NCBI GenBank assembly: GCA_016801885.1 | Contig: JAFBJY010001477.1 | Coordinates: 42,512-106,511 of the forward strand | From: Toxotes chatareus | Taxonomy: Eukaryota; Chordata; Actinopteri; Toxotidae | DNA: 64,000 nucleotides | Direction of reading: 5' to 3' | Shown: in pieces, positions 24,701-34,149 of the stretch | Layout: the number at the start of each line of letters is the position of its first letter | Position numbering within the stretch: the first letter of the stretch is position 1 | Translations under genes and position numbers: made by a program | The notes under the pieces: generated by a model | What the model saw: only the letters and a program-made list of their open reading frames with translations | Database searches by the model: none | Told to the model about the DNA's origin: nothing

Positions 24701-24702
24701 AT
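15231..24702 (-). CDS. NLRC3-like NLR with B30.2 domain (gene A, noisy sequence)
   Basis: This is a cytosolic pattern-recognition-type NLR of the large fish-specific NLR-C family. It should sense via LRR and B30.2 and oligomerise via NACHT. Exons in minus-strand order are an N-terminal peptide exon (about 24.6-24.7 kb), FISNA-NACHT (about 23.6-22.05 kb), LRR (about 21.66-21.56 kb), LRR (about 17.17-17.01 kb), LRR (about 16.80-16.64 kb) and B30.2 (15.76-15.24 kb). A LINE (18.5-20.9 kb) sits between LRR exons. All exons carry frameshifts and homopolymer changes typical of the noisy region, so whether the gene is intact cannot be told. The architecture matches the family; the exact gene name cannot be assigned. 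Confidence 0.8.
16639..16795 (-). CDS. LRR exon of NLR gene A (noisy)
   Basis: Counterpart of the clean 174-nt exon at 52,354-52,527. The donor complement 'tacctgag' at the left edge, the 'cagcagcttt' LRR block and the 'cctctgtgatca' block are kept in order. It encodes one ribonuclease-inhibitor-type leucine-rich repeat pair in the intact family. It is shortened by deletions in noisy sequence. Confidence 0.75.
17015..17170 (-). CDS. LRR exon of NLR gene A (noisy)
   Basis: Counterpart of the clean exon at 52,866-53,039. 'cagggtacag', 'gttactcaggtcc', 'gggagc' and 'ttacagctg' remain in the correct order on the plus strand. The flanking intron also matches that of 53.04-53.7 kb. One leucine-rich-repeat exon, phase and length blurred by errors. 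Confidence 0.75.
18071..18480. other. Unassigned intronic stretch with T-rich tract
   Basis: After the last match to segment B, this interval has a CT-rich tract (18,196-18,232) and G/T-homopolymer noise. Nothing recognisable is encoded. It leads directly into LINE-derived sequence. Confidence 0.4.
18500..20935 (+). mobile_element. Rex/Jockey-like LINE (endonuclease and reverse transcriptase), broken
   Basis: Plus-strand fragments match fish non-LTR retrotransposon ORF2. An endonuclease piece at about 18.75-19.05 kb includes 'GDF', 'CPT', 'YANVKD' and 'PPLGRSD'. A linker follows to about 19.6 kb. RT starts include 'AGPDGV' (about 19.68 kb) and 'PVAL' (about 19.85 kb), then 'PLQFAYQP' near 19.92 kb and further RT fragments to about 20.45 kb. 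The 3' tail ends with a T-rich UTR and a 'GAATTTCTTTGGGATTCAAAG'-like terminus. Frames change repeatedly. It interrupts the intron between LRR exons of NLR gene A and is absent from segment B at the matching place. A long minus-strand frame at 19,181-19,831 is antisense to it. Confidence 0.8.
20936..21555. other. AT-rich intronic stretch, nothing recognised
   Basis: Lies between the LINE tail and the next LRR exon. AT-rich, with a 'gctagcactagcat' near-palindrome at about 20,942. No domain or known repeat was seen. Confidence 0.4.
21560..21665 (-). CDS. LRR exon of NLR gene A, third copy (noisy, shortened)
   Basis: Matches the same template as the exon at 52,866-53,039. 'gcaggt', 'ggagctgagaactgagga' and 'ctgagaggcagcttagtct' occur in order, and the flanking intron (21.7-21.95 kb) again matches 53.04-53.60 kb. 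It is therefore a tandem duplicate of the 17.0-17.7 kb exon-plus-intron unit, separated from it by the LINE. About 70 bases of the expected 174 are missing. Confidence 0.65.
22050..23620 (-). CDS. FISNA-NACHT exon of NLR gene A (noisy)
   Basis: On the minus strand it starts near 23.62 kb with a FISNA motif ('LKKKF', 'SKAGNP'). A degraded Walker A loop follows near 23,345-23,380 ('GLALGKT' in place of the family's G-x-x-G-x-G-K-T). Next come 'FPF.FRELNV' and 'FTETK' (about 23.2-23.3 kb), the 'TTRPAAA' and 'CVDMVTEVR' strings (about 22.98-23.05 kb), 'HLDLFL.LLGLS' (about 22.35-22.42 kb), 'INLFHCLNELND' (about 22.24 kb) and an 'LLKLLPVSK'-like end (about 22.06 kb). NACHT is the ATP-binding oligomerisation module and FISNA the fish-specific domain before it. 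Different parts fall in all three frames, as expected from the error pattern. Confidence 0.85.
23640..24590. other. Probable intron of NLR gene A
   Basis: Lies between the FISNA-NACHT exon and the N-terminal peptide exon. An open frame at 23,645-23,890 on the plus strand has no recognisable domain. The region shows no known repeat. Confidence 0.4.
24598..24702 (-). CDS. N-terminal peptide exon of NLR gene A
   Basis: The minus-strand translation contains 'CVSMK' followed by about nine residues and 'INFKD'. This is the short repeated peptide found in N-terminal exons of fish NLRC3-like proteins (usual form C-V-S-M-K-S-D ... P-I-x-F-K). It lies about 1 kb upstream of the FISNA-NACHT exon in gene orientation. 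Further 5' exons, if any, are not recognised. Confidence 0.7.
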
Positions 24703-24734
24703 CCGGGGGCAAGATTAAGACCATGGGACATGGG

Positions 24735-26840
24735 GAAAGGAATTCAATTCTGACCTAGTAAAGGAGAAACATGACATTTTAGTTTATTTTTTGCGAGGGA
24801 GGCTGTTTTGAAACAAAGGACACTTTGACCGTCACCTTCAGAACACAGCTGGGCTCGGGTCCATGTTCGGCCCACCAGCAAGTCGGGGCCTCCGGCCTTA
24901 AACACAAAGAGTTTTGAGGAATAAGATGGTTTCAGTGCGGATGGGGTTCATGGAAAAAGAGTCAGGGACAGTTGGAACCCCTCATTCCCCTTGAGCTTTG
25001 GTCTGGTCTCTGGCCCCCCAAGCGCTTTTGGGGGGGGGGCTCCCCCCTTTTGTCCAAAATGATTCTTTTTCCCAATCCACATCAGCCCCAACAACTTTCA
25101 AATTCATCTGGAAAAAACAAAATCATTCATCTGAAATAAACGAAATCACCCTCTCCACATTTGTACCTGGAAATATCAGCTGCCCTCCACGATTGGCTCT
25201 TTTTTCCCTTTTTCTTTCAGTGTCGTTGAATGCAGTGACAGCAGTGTGAGGCAGGGGAAGCTCCCACCTGCTACTTCCACCCCACCACTAGAGGGGGTTT
25301 TTTAAAGTGAAAGGGGGGAAAAAGGATCAGGGGAGCATTTATTCACTAACAAAAGACTGAGAACTTTTTATCTAAACAACAAAAACGTTTTTAAATTTTG
25401 CTTCAGAAAAGAACAAAAAATATAAAAATATTAACGTAAAAAGTAAAAGGGATCATGGAAAACCATTTGGTTTTATTTCAAATTTTAATCGAAAAGAAAT
25501 TTAGTTGGAAATAAATGTAAAAAAATGAAAATTTTTGGGGAAGAAAAAAGAAAAACAAAAAAAATTGGTTTAGTAGCACTGAAAAAAAGTATGATTTTTT
25601 TATTACAAAATAATAGATTCTTTAATTTGTACAGTCTTTTCAAAATAAAAGAAGTCAACAATAAACCCTGAAAATAATATAAAACATTTTTTAAAGAATT
25701 CTATTTAGTCATTGATCACATACCATCAGTACTTTTTACATCATCGGGACTTTTTTTCACTGATCTCCCTTTTTTGGACTCATCCAGTTTCTGTTTCCCC
25801 ACACACACAGAATGCTGAACAGACAGCCATTTTACCGCCTAAAGCCCAAGCTGAATTTGAAGCGTTTTAAAACCCTCTCCTTTTTTAAAAAACCCACCCA
25901 AACAAATAAAACCCGAAACAAAACAAAAACAGGCCAAAAAACCCCGATGGGTATGAGAAAACTAAAAAAAGAAGAGGAAAAAGTCCACTGTGAATTACTT
26001 GTTGTTTTAAAAAAATACCTTTTGGGAAATTTAATGAAAAAGAAAAAAAAACCAGCCCTTTTGGGAAAGTGGCTTTTCAACTTAAAAAATTTCTTTCAAG
26101 GTGGGGACTTGTTTTTTTAAAATTACAGAGGTGAATGTCTTGGAAAAAAGGGGAAATTAAATCTAATTTTAAAGAACACATTTAAAAAAATTTTTTAGCT
26201 TAAAATGTTTTGATCAAATAAAAAATGCCCTTTACTAGACCCAAAAAAAGGATCTTTTCAGGTTTTATCATTTTTAAATTTTCTCACCTAAAAACTCACA
26301 GAAGAGATTGAAACCCGGGAGACTGAAATTCGGAGGAACAGGGGAAAATGGGTTTGGGGGTTCAAAAAAAAATTAAATTTAATTTTAAACTGAAAATTAA
26401 AAGGAATGATGAATACCAGGGAACAAAAAATGTAACAAAAACATCCCGATATTTGCACAGAATGTATGGAAAGAAAGGGAAATATTCTATTGAGGAAGTA
26501 AAAAAAATGAATGTTTTAAAATGGAGGACAATTGAAAAAAAAATTTAAAAAAAATCCCTTGGACCCTAAAGTTTTTGTTGGGTTTTATCCAGAAAAGCAG
26601 AAATTCAGAGAAATGAAAAAACACCATAACCCCGGGTTTTCTCAATGCCAATAAAACATTCACTATTTAAAAAACTAAAACCAGATGTGACACAGGGGTT
26701 TAGCAAGTGTTAACAACCCCTTTCTCTTGAAAAAAAAATAATAAATCAAAAAAATGTTTTAGAAGAAAGGGGCCCTTTCATTGACTATGTTAAGAATTTA
26801 ACCATAACGCCGAAAAGGAGGGGGGTGGGTATGTGGTCCA
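24735..26840. other. Region upstream of NLR gene A; AT-rich, no gene recognised
   Basis: Would contain the promoter and any first exon of NLR gene A. From 25.3 to 26.8 kb it is extremely A-rich and T-rich with simple runs. Open frames at 25,812-26,120 and 26,348-26,548 are lysine-rich translations of A-runs and are not believable genes. Confidence 0.4.
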
Positions 26841-26844
26841 AGCT

Positions 26845-27055
26845 ATCCTAGCTGACTAGGGAGGGGAGGGACCCCTGGACCGTCGCCAGGATGGGAACCC
26901 AAAAAAAAAGACAGACAACCACCCCCATCCACCTAGGGGCAATTTTTGAGAGCCAATTAACCTGAGCCCCGATGTTTTTGGTATTGTGGGGGAAGCCGGG
27001 GGCCCAAAAGAACCCGAGGCGGGGGGAAATGCAAAATCCACAGAGGAGCTCAGGC
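26845..27055 (+). repeat. Common teleost interspersed repeat (SINE-like tail)
   Basis: A sequence like 'gggcaattttt.gag..ccaattaacct', then 'gatgtttttgg.attgtgggggaagccgg', then 'gaaatgcaaaatccaca' is a noisy version of a very common fish repeat. In that repeat a 'caattaacct ... tgtctttggactgtgggaggaagccggagtacc' core leads into a 'catgcaaactccacaca' end. No protein is expected, and short proline-rich open frames here are chance. Confidence 0.7.
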
Positions 27056-27059
27056 AAAT

Positions 27060-27615
27060 TTAATTTGATATTTTATTTTCATTAATAATGTATTATTTAA
27101 AAATTACCAGTATAAACAGAGGGCATTGTTGTAGGTTTTTTTTTGTTTGTTTTTTATAACTGTCTGATTCATTTGTAAAAATTTAAAATAAAAAAAAATG
27201 TCTGCATAAACAAAACTATGTTTTACTTGAACAAACAATGAAATTAACGTTGAAATACTGGAAAACACCTTCAAACTGGAAAATGACACTTCCATAAAAT
27301 AAAAAAATATTGTTTGAAAAAAATGTAGCTGGTAAAATAAAATTACCATTATAACAAACCAAATGCGCTGCTGTGCATCTAAAATTTAAACAAATACATC
27401 AACGTCAAAAAAGGTTACTAACATCAAGGGATAAATTCCTCTTTAATATTTTAAATTAAAAAAAGGAACAAGAAAAGCAAAAATAAAATCCAGGCCCCTT
27501 GTGAATTGGCATCCCCAAACATTTCATTTACAGGCAAAAAACCCCTTTTTCACATTTCAAGTTTAATAAAAAAACAGGCCCGGGTTAAGCCTTTTAAACA
27601 TTCCACAAAATTAAA
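27060..27615. other. AT-rich stretch, nothing recognised
   Basis: A/T-rich DNA with scattered A runs. A minus-strand frame of 81 codons (27,104-27,349) is phenylalanine- and lysine-rich from low-complexity sequence and has no domain. Confidence 0.4.
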
Positions 27616-27617
27616 AC

Positions 27618-28390
27618 ATACACACACCCCAAAAGCGACCACACACACACACACACACACACACACCCTCCGGTAAACCTTGGGTTTACTTTCACTTTTA
27701 CCAAACTTTGATTTTTTTCCATCTGAAGGTAAATGTCCCTTTTAAAGATTTACTCATCAACACCCCTGTTTTTACCTGGGATTTCTGACCTTTAGTTTTT
27801 GTACACACAAATGGGTCATGAACAGCGCCATCATACCCATCTAAAAATTTTTTGCTTTTAATTTAGTTTGAGACCACTGTTTCAAACCTCCTCCTGATTT
27901 AAACAAACCCCCCCAACTTAAACACTAAAAACCCGTTTCTCCAGCTAAAAAAACCAAACCAGTGACACACTGTCAAATTTTTACAAAAACCCGAAAGCCA
28001 TGTCTCTTTAATGAAGACAAACAAACCAAAAGCCAAACCCAAACAAGAGCTCCACTTACCATTTATTCCCAGAAATTCATCCCCCTGGTTCTCTCCTGTC
28101 AGGGAGGAAAGGCTCTTGTTCTTTTGTTCAAGCTTCTTTTTTCCCAGGTTCTCGTATGAGGGGTGTGTATGTGTGTGTATTGACAAACAAAAAAGGAAAA
28201 AAAAACCCCAATAACTCAAAGGTCAGAAATCCCCAGGGAACAACAGGGAGTTGAGAGTAAATCATTAAATCGGGATTTACCTTCAGATGGGAAAATCATC
28301 TGCCGTTTTGGGAAAATAAAAAAACTGGGGTTTGCCCCAGAGAGGTGTGTGGGGTGGGTGTGTCGGGCTGAAGTTCATGCTGAAGTGTTT
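27618..28390. repeat. Inverted repeat, arms about 110-170 bp with CA/TG outer tracts
   Basis: The left arm at about 27,700-27,805 ('ttccatctgaaggtaaat', 'gatttactc', 'gggatttctgacctttag') recurs as reverse complement at about 28,205-28,310. Outside the arms, a CA tract on the left (27,640-27,665) faces GTGTGTGG-type sequence on the right (28,345-28,370). The loop of about 400 bp has no known domain. This looks like a foldback or MITE-type element, or a local inversion duplicate. Confidence 0.7.
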
Positions 28391-28514
28391 TAAGAAAACC
28401 TCCTATGACTTAGTGTGAACAACACCTCTGCTGTTTAGTTTTCATTTTATTGATTATTGATGTTGAATCTGGGTTTAATGGGCAAATTTTTAGAAACCTG
28501 TTTTGTACTTGTAA

Positions 28515-28735
28515 ATTTTTTAATGTTGCATTTGACACCACTGACCATCACATCCAAAAGAGACTGGGAAACCAACTGGCATCAAAGGAACCTCACTAAT
28601 TTGGGTTTGTCCACTTATCCCCTGATTCCTTGAACTTTTGTTACCCACTGGTTTTTTTAAGTCCAGAAAGTTTTAAATTTTTATTGTGGGGGCCATATAA
28701 ATAAAAAATTTAATTGAATTGAATTGAAATTTGTA
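28515..28735 (+). mobile_element. L2/CR1-type LINE RT fragment with 3' tail repeat
   Basis: 'AFDTTDHHI' is encoded near 28,530, followed by a frameshifted segment equivalent to the RT stretch at 55.93-56.05 kb. An 'attgaattgaattgaa' tail at 28,709-28,730 is typical of fish L2-like 3' ends. A short, strongly 5'-truncated copy. Confidence 0.75.
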
Positions 28736-29009
28736 AAGTAAAAACAGGTCTTATTACATGGTTGAATTTTATGACTGAGACAAAAACCAGAGAAAATATC
28801 ACTTTCTGTTTCCATCTATTTTAAATTTTAAAAAGAGATTTTTGCAGACAGACCTTTGGGGGCCTTTTTTGTGACTTCAAAAGCTTTCCCAAAGTAGAAA
28901 ATAAGTTTTTTTGTCCAGGTTTAAATGGGTCTGGTCAAAAGTAGGGGGGAAACAAAACAAAGAAACAGGGGAACTGTTCCCGTAAATGGTTCTATAAATA
29001 GAAAAAGAA

Positions 29010-29865
29010 ACAGAATAGAATAGGGTTTTTTGTCATTGCAAAAAAAGTACAACAAAAATTAAAAGCGTCTGTTTAAGGCTTAATCCCATATATCATTCCA
29101 GTCAAACCCCTTTAAGACATAAATACAACAATTTAATATATATAAAAATATTTAAAATAATTAAGACTTAAAAAATTTTAATCTCCCAATAAAAAAAAAA
29201 AACAAACAAAAAAAAAAAAAAATAACCCCTTAATAAATTAAGGGTTCCCGATTTCTATTTTTTTTTAGAAAATGGTTCTTATTGCCCAAGGGAAAAACTG
29301 TTTTCAGGCAATTTGTCCTGACCTTGATGTGGGGTGTTTTCCTGGGGTAACAGGCTGAAAGCTTGGGGAAAGGGGGTTTTTAGGATTCTCTCAGCCTGGG
29401 GAGACAGCAAAAGCTGGATGTCCCCAAGGGAAGCAGTGGACAGCCTGTGATTTTTTCTTTGTCCCGTGACTCCTCAGCTTTTCTTTTTTGCAGAGGCCCG
29501 AATCAAAAGTGACCCAAAACCAACACAGCAGTTTTTTCCGGGGAAAATCCCAAGGAGGAAACACTTGGGGCCCTTTTTTGGGGGTGGGGCTTTGGGGCCA
29601 GGAGAGGTCCCGGGGATGGGTCCTCAGGAACTTGAAGGTTCAGACCCCTCCCCCGGGCACTGTTTTTGAGAGAGGGATGGTTTCCTCCTTTCGACAACTA
29701 TCACCCTCTCCTTGGTTTTATGTGTTGAGCAACAAGTCTTTTTGTCACACGAATCTGTACTGTACACAGCCTTCTCCCCCTCTGAGCTGTGACCTCCAGG
29801 TGGATGATTACAGAAAGTTTCAGACACCTTTATACTTGTTCTGATGCTAATGACTTGGGGCCTCC
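29010..29865 (-). mobile_element. LINE 3' fragment, RT C-terminal part (Rex/Jockey-like)
   Basis: The left edge has 'agaatagaatag' followed by 'ttttttgtcattgcaaaaa.agtacaac', the antisense of the AATAAA-like 3' end of fish LINEs. Further right, antisense RT landmarks appear in noisy form: 'tttgtcctgaccttgatg', 'tgtgattttttct', 'ggtcctcaggaacttgaag', and 'tcaccctctccttggtttta'. Plus-strand frames here (29,466-29,844) are antisense shadows. Confidence 0.7.
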
Positions 29866-32784
29866 CCTTCCCCTGCTGTTGGTCTCTGTCCGAATAAAGA
29901 GCGTATTGGTGAATGAAGTAATAAAATGTTTAAATTTTTGGGAAACCCTTTTTTGCAGGGGTTTTATCCACAAAATCTGATTATGATGGGAAAATTCCAG
30001 GATTTGATGGGATCTCATGCTGGGCAGGGTACCAGGGACAAGAAAATATTACAGAATAAAAGTTAGGGATCACAGCAAGTCACACACCCCACCCCCGGGC
30101 CTAAAAGGCTCAGATCCCAAAAAGGGTTTTATTTTAAAAATTTAAAATGGGCATGTAAAACCCTATAAATAGAGTAAGGGGCCCCCGGAGCTACTTTTTT
30201 TGTTACTTTGGTTCAGACTCGAGCTGTTTAAAAAAGATTCGTAAAAAAGTTATTATCATGTTTTTTAAAAGGAAAGGGGTGGGCTGGGATGAGTGAAAAC
30301 CCTTCCACAATAGTCAGGTGGGAAATATGTCGGGGGTTTAAATAAACCAATTTCCTTTTAAACCCCCACCCTTTTGGCATCTTTTATCTCACCTCTGGGG
30401 CAGATGAAGGCTTTTTTCCCCCCCCCCCATCCTGGCCTCTCCTGCTGTAAAAAGGTCCCGTCTTTTCCAAAATAATGCCATGTTTTGACTAGTGGGGAAA
30501 CTTTATGTCCCCCGAGCAACATCTGACAATGTGACAGTGTGTGTAGCTGTGTAGGAAGCCAAATCTGGGAGTGAAACAACACAAAAAGAAAACCCATGCT
30601 GATCAAACTTAAATCACTGCCGCAACATTTGATCTGCACCAAGATCATGTTCAATCAATATAGTAGCATCAACAAAGAAAAGCCAGAGAGATGTACTGAG
30701 GACACTGAGCAGCCTTCACAGAGCAAACAGAGGACTGACAGCAGACACATCTGATGTTTCCTCCTACCTTAGACTCTAAATCAAAGTTTATAAAGTTTAG
30801 TTTCTACTAAAATCAGGAAAAGTCAGACCTGATGACGTCACGTCAATGAATTAACAGCAGCTCTGATGTGTCACCTGGGTTAAATGTTCTTCTTTTCCAG
30901 AGAGCATCATCGCTTTTAAGAAAACTGTGCAATTTGTTTTGACAAACAGCCTGACACACCCCACTTTCTCTCTCTCTCTGTCACACACACACGCATACAC
31001 ATTCACATAAAAACAACTGACAAATCTTGTTGTAGGATCAAGTTTGTTTTATGCAGCTAATATTCTTAGTTTAAGGCTCTGAATGTTTGTCAGCTAATTG
31101 TTCAGCTGTGTCTCTGTTAAACTCCTTTTGTGAAGCTCTCTCATGACTGTGGTCAAACCCACAACAGCTAGCATCACCTCATCATCATCACTACAGACCT
31201 TGTCTATATCTGTGTCACAGCACCAAGCACATGGTGTAGTGGTGTGAGTGTGTGTGTGAAGAGGAGAGAGATCAAGTGTGTTTTGTTGTTTATGTTCTCA
31301 GTGTCAGAGTCTAATTAAAGTTGAATTAGTGCAGAGTACTACAGCATAATTCATGTTGAACATTGAACATTATTCACAACACCAACATAAGAAACCCTAT
31401 ATACTGAAATACTATATTGACAACAATTGACAGTTTTATTGCTTCATGATGCATCTGCTTCATTGATCTGACATGTATTTCTCTCTGTGAGTCACATTGT
31501 ACCATAATCTGGTGGTGATGTTCCAACTAACATGTCAGTAAGTATCTCTTCATCCACAGAAACTCCTCCACTGGCCTACAGAAGACACAGAGACAAAGAG
31601 GAAGCTCCCCATTTACCTGGGACACTGAGACATCTGATTCACTTCTCAGAGCTGCTAGAACTGTACAATGTGTTTAAATCTGAACTGTCAAACTGCTTTA
31701 CGAAAGGGTGACACAAATCAGAGCCATAGTGAGCCAGGAGCCTGCCTGTAGCTATAGTCTGAAGAGTCCTACAGCCTGGAAGCAGCTCTGAGGGAGCTCA
31801 GAGGGAAGTGAAAGAGGAGGCAGAGGAGGAGTCTGAAGGCTTGCTGAAGATGCTTTGACTTCACTAGTAGTTTATAATGGGGGTCAGCACTATTCTGAGT
31901 GGCAGTGACCCTTCAATATCAGCTGGTTACAATCATCAGACAGATGAAAAAATTCCAGCTTTGCTGCTGCTTGGTGGGTGAAATGCTTCAAGGTAACTCA
32001 GCCTTCCCACAAAATTCATTTCACTTTTGCAGAGAGATTCTTATTAAACTAATGTTTAGAAAAAATAACACACAATACATTGACACTAGCAAGTTCTTTT
32101 TTGATAAATATTGAGCTTATTATGTCTAATGGAGCCTCCATATTCAATCTGTTCTTCACCAGAAAGAAAATAATTTGATCATGGTATAATTCTCATCATT
32201 TTCATCATCTTTTGTCCCAGCAACAGGTGCAAAGTAGATGTCCATTTATCATTCTGTTTCTCAGGTGTATAACCAAGTATGGTTATTATACAAAACAATC
32301 AGTTGGTCTACTCATTGGATCCTCTGAGGAGCTACTGCTTTGCCTTCCTCCACACACCTCCACAGTGTATTCCTCTGAAATCAGGAAATGTAAACTGTGT
32401 AACTAAGAAGCAGCTGTATAAGGTTACTGTCCACTGTACATGATGATAATAAAAAGAAATAACGCCACTGAATGAACTTATTTTCAATATGACAGATGAT
32501 GCTTGAAAAATATACAGCAAAGAAGCTAAAGGAAACAGAGAAGCTTTTATAAAAACAAGGTCTTATGCAGCATTTTCACTTAGACTCATCAAACACACAT
32601 TCACAGATGAATACATGACTTTATGTGTGTACAGGTCTAGTGTTTTTTTTTTTTTGTATTCTTTGACAGAGGCACAGGTACTGGACATAGGTCTGAGATG
32701 CTAAGAGAGAGAGGTTAGGCGTAGGGAATGCATTATGCCAGAGAGTGTCCTCACCAAGATATAAGTACCAGTATGTGTGGAGTG
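29866..32784. other. Unassigned; noisy-to-clean transition near 30.53 kb
   Basis: Up to about 30.53 kb the sequence is noisy; beyond it is clean. 30.7-32.7 kb holds no recognised domain. One exon-like candidate lies at 31,561-31,709 on the plus strand. A 'cttcatccacag' acceptor is followed by about 50 open codons that begin E-T-P-P-L-A-Y and end N-C-F-T-K-G before a TGA. It could be a terminal exon of an unknown gene or chance. A polypyrimidine CT/CA tract lies at about 30,965-30,995. Confidence 0.4.
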
Positions 32785-33062
32785 TGTGTGTGTTTGTCCT
32801 TTGATGCCTTTGATGTATCAACATTCTACAGTCTGATGTCAGAGGCTGCAGTAAGTGGACACGCCAGCCAGAGACAAGTTCAGAAGTCAAACAGGAGCAG
32901 AAACAGTTGGACTGGACAGGACTTGCTCTCATGATTTAGGAAGAAAGAAGCACTCAGATGTTTCTGCACAATTATTGACAAGGAAGGAGGAGCTACTGCT
33001 GTTACAAGGACAAGAGGAAACCACAGGAAGAGTCCAGATCAGCTCCAAGGTTTTCAGTAAGT
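32785..33062 (+). repeat. Exon-like unit with TG tract and GTAAGT donor, inverted copy of 42.2-42.5 kb
   Basis: Begins with a TG tract, then 'tttgtcctttgatgcctttg' and a body with 'ggagcagaaacagttggactgg' and 'aggaggagctactgctgtta'. It ends '...ttttca' followed by GTAAGT, a consensus splice donor. The same order appears in reverse complement at 42,220-42,535, and the GTAAGTC is conserved there. Conservation through the donor suggests a duplicated first or untranslated exon, possibly of NLR-cluster genes. The open frames through it have no known domain. Confidence 0.65.
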
Positions 33063-33421
33063 CCATACATGTTAGTAGTTCATGTCAGTGTTTAGTTCAT
33101 TTAGTGAAATGTTTTGAAAAGTGTCCCACGTGGGCCTTTGCTTTCTTTCCCCAAGAGATAAGCTTGACTAGTGGCATTTCACACAGTGTTCCTTTGTTTT
33201 GGCAGAGCAGTGCATGATGGGTAGATCCAACAAAGCGCTGCTTGTCGCACGCCGCAGCCCATTTGCAGCAGTGTTTGTGTCATTCTTTTCAGCCATAAAT
33301 GTAACAGACAAAGGGAGCTGATGCTCAAGGCACTGAAATGTGGGATTATGCATTGTGGGCACCTGGGCCAGCCAGAGTGCTGTGCCTGGTGACCACCACC
33401 GCCTCTCTTCCAACTGCAGCT

Positions 33422-33585
33422 CAGCTTACCTGGCAGGGGAGATACCATGATCAACAAGGTGGTTCACCCAGGGTGAGGCTCAGCCATTGCACTCTGGCTG
33501 TGCTGATCCCTCATGAATTTCAAATGTGGGGAATCTTGACTGCATAATTTCTGGTAGTGGGGATCATGCGTCAAGGCTCTCCCTG
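33422..33585 (+). ncRNA. U1 spliceosomal snRNA gene, divergent variant
   Basis: Exactly 164 nt long, the canonical U1 length. The 5' end keeps CTTACCTG, which pairs with 5' splice sites, but the first three bases are CAG instead of ATA. Stem-loop I is recognisable, with its U1-70K loop changed (CACGAAGG to CAACAAGG). The U1A-binding loop ATTGCAC of stem-loop II is intact, and its stem carries a paired U-A to G-C change plus a U-G to C-G change. The Sm site is AATTTCTGG (33,546-33,554) instead of AATTTGTGG. Stem-loop IV is weakened. A 3'-box-like 'gtttgcatgtagaaga' follows at 33,588. No clear PSE was seen upstream. It is either an expressed minor variant or an ageing pseudogene. Confidence 0.85.
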
Positions 33586-33840
33586 TTGTTTGCATGTAGA
33601 AGAAAACACAATGTGTCAGAAATTCCCATGTGCTAACCTGTTTAAGACTCTCCATTTTGTGAAGCGGCTTTTGTTGATTTGGAGTTACATGTCAGCTTTT
33701 GCAGTCTGTCCACAAAGTGGCAGTGTTGCTCTGCAGAAGCTCTCTGGCATGCGCTTACAGAGGGCGTGTTTAGTCATGACAATTCCCCTCGTGTTCCCAT
33801 TGGAATTGGGGAAGTGGGCGGCCTTTCCATGACAAAATGA
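33586..33840. other. Flank between U1 variant and about 200-bp repeat
   Basis: Clean single-copy-looking sequence with no coding signal. A frame of 91 codons (33,557-33,832, plus) overlaps the 3' end of the U1 variant and has no domain. Confidence 0.4.
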
Positions 33841-34045
33841 AGTGTGAGCTCTCCTGTCCCACTCTTTGCTGCTTGTTTGTGGAAGAAATGTGTGCTAGAT
33901 GTTGTTCTAGTATGTTTTATTTCTAGGCTTTTGGTGTGGAACAAGCAATGAGTTGAAGTTATTTTGGGCGGCTTTTGCCGTATGGCTGAGCCTTTTGAGT
34001 TGGTGAAAAGTCAAACATCTTTGTATAGCGGCAGGGAAAAGTACA
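33841..34045 (+). repeat. About 200-bp repeat unit, left copy flanking the hAT element
   Basis: Two blocks, 'agtgtgagctc..ctgtc' to 'gaagaaatgtgtgctagatgttgt' (33,841-33,906) and 'aatgagttgaagttattttgg' to 'aaaagtcaaacatcttt' (33,948-34,022), recur at 36,173-36,330 in swapped order. The swapped order is what a tandem unit gives if the transposon interrupted it at the unit joint. Confidence 0.75.
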
Positions 34046-34149
34046 CAGCAGACAGATGGGCGGAGTTGCTAAGTGGCGTGACAATTGATAAGCTGGCTTA
34101 CAAACGGGACACCGCGACACTGTGACGGGTTGTACCAAGAGCTTGATTG

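Noticed and set aside
25812..26548. Lysine-rich open frames
   Set aside because: Translations of stretched A-runs in noisy AT-rich sequence; no domain and no splice context.
33168..33457. Minus-strand frames of 81-92 codons overlapping the U1 5' end
   Set aside because: Antisense to, and partly inside, the U1 variant; no domain.
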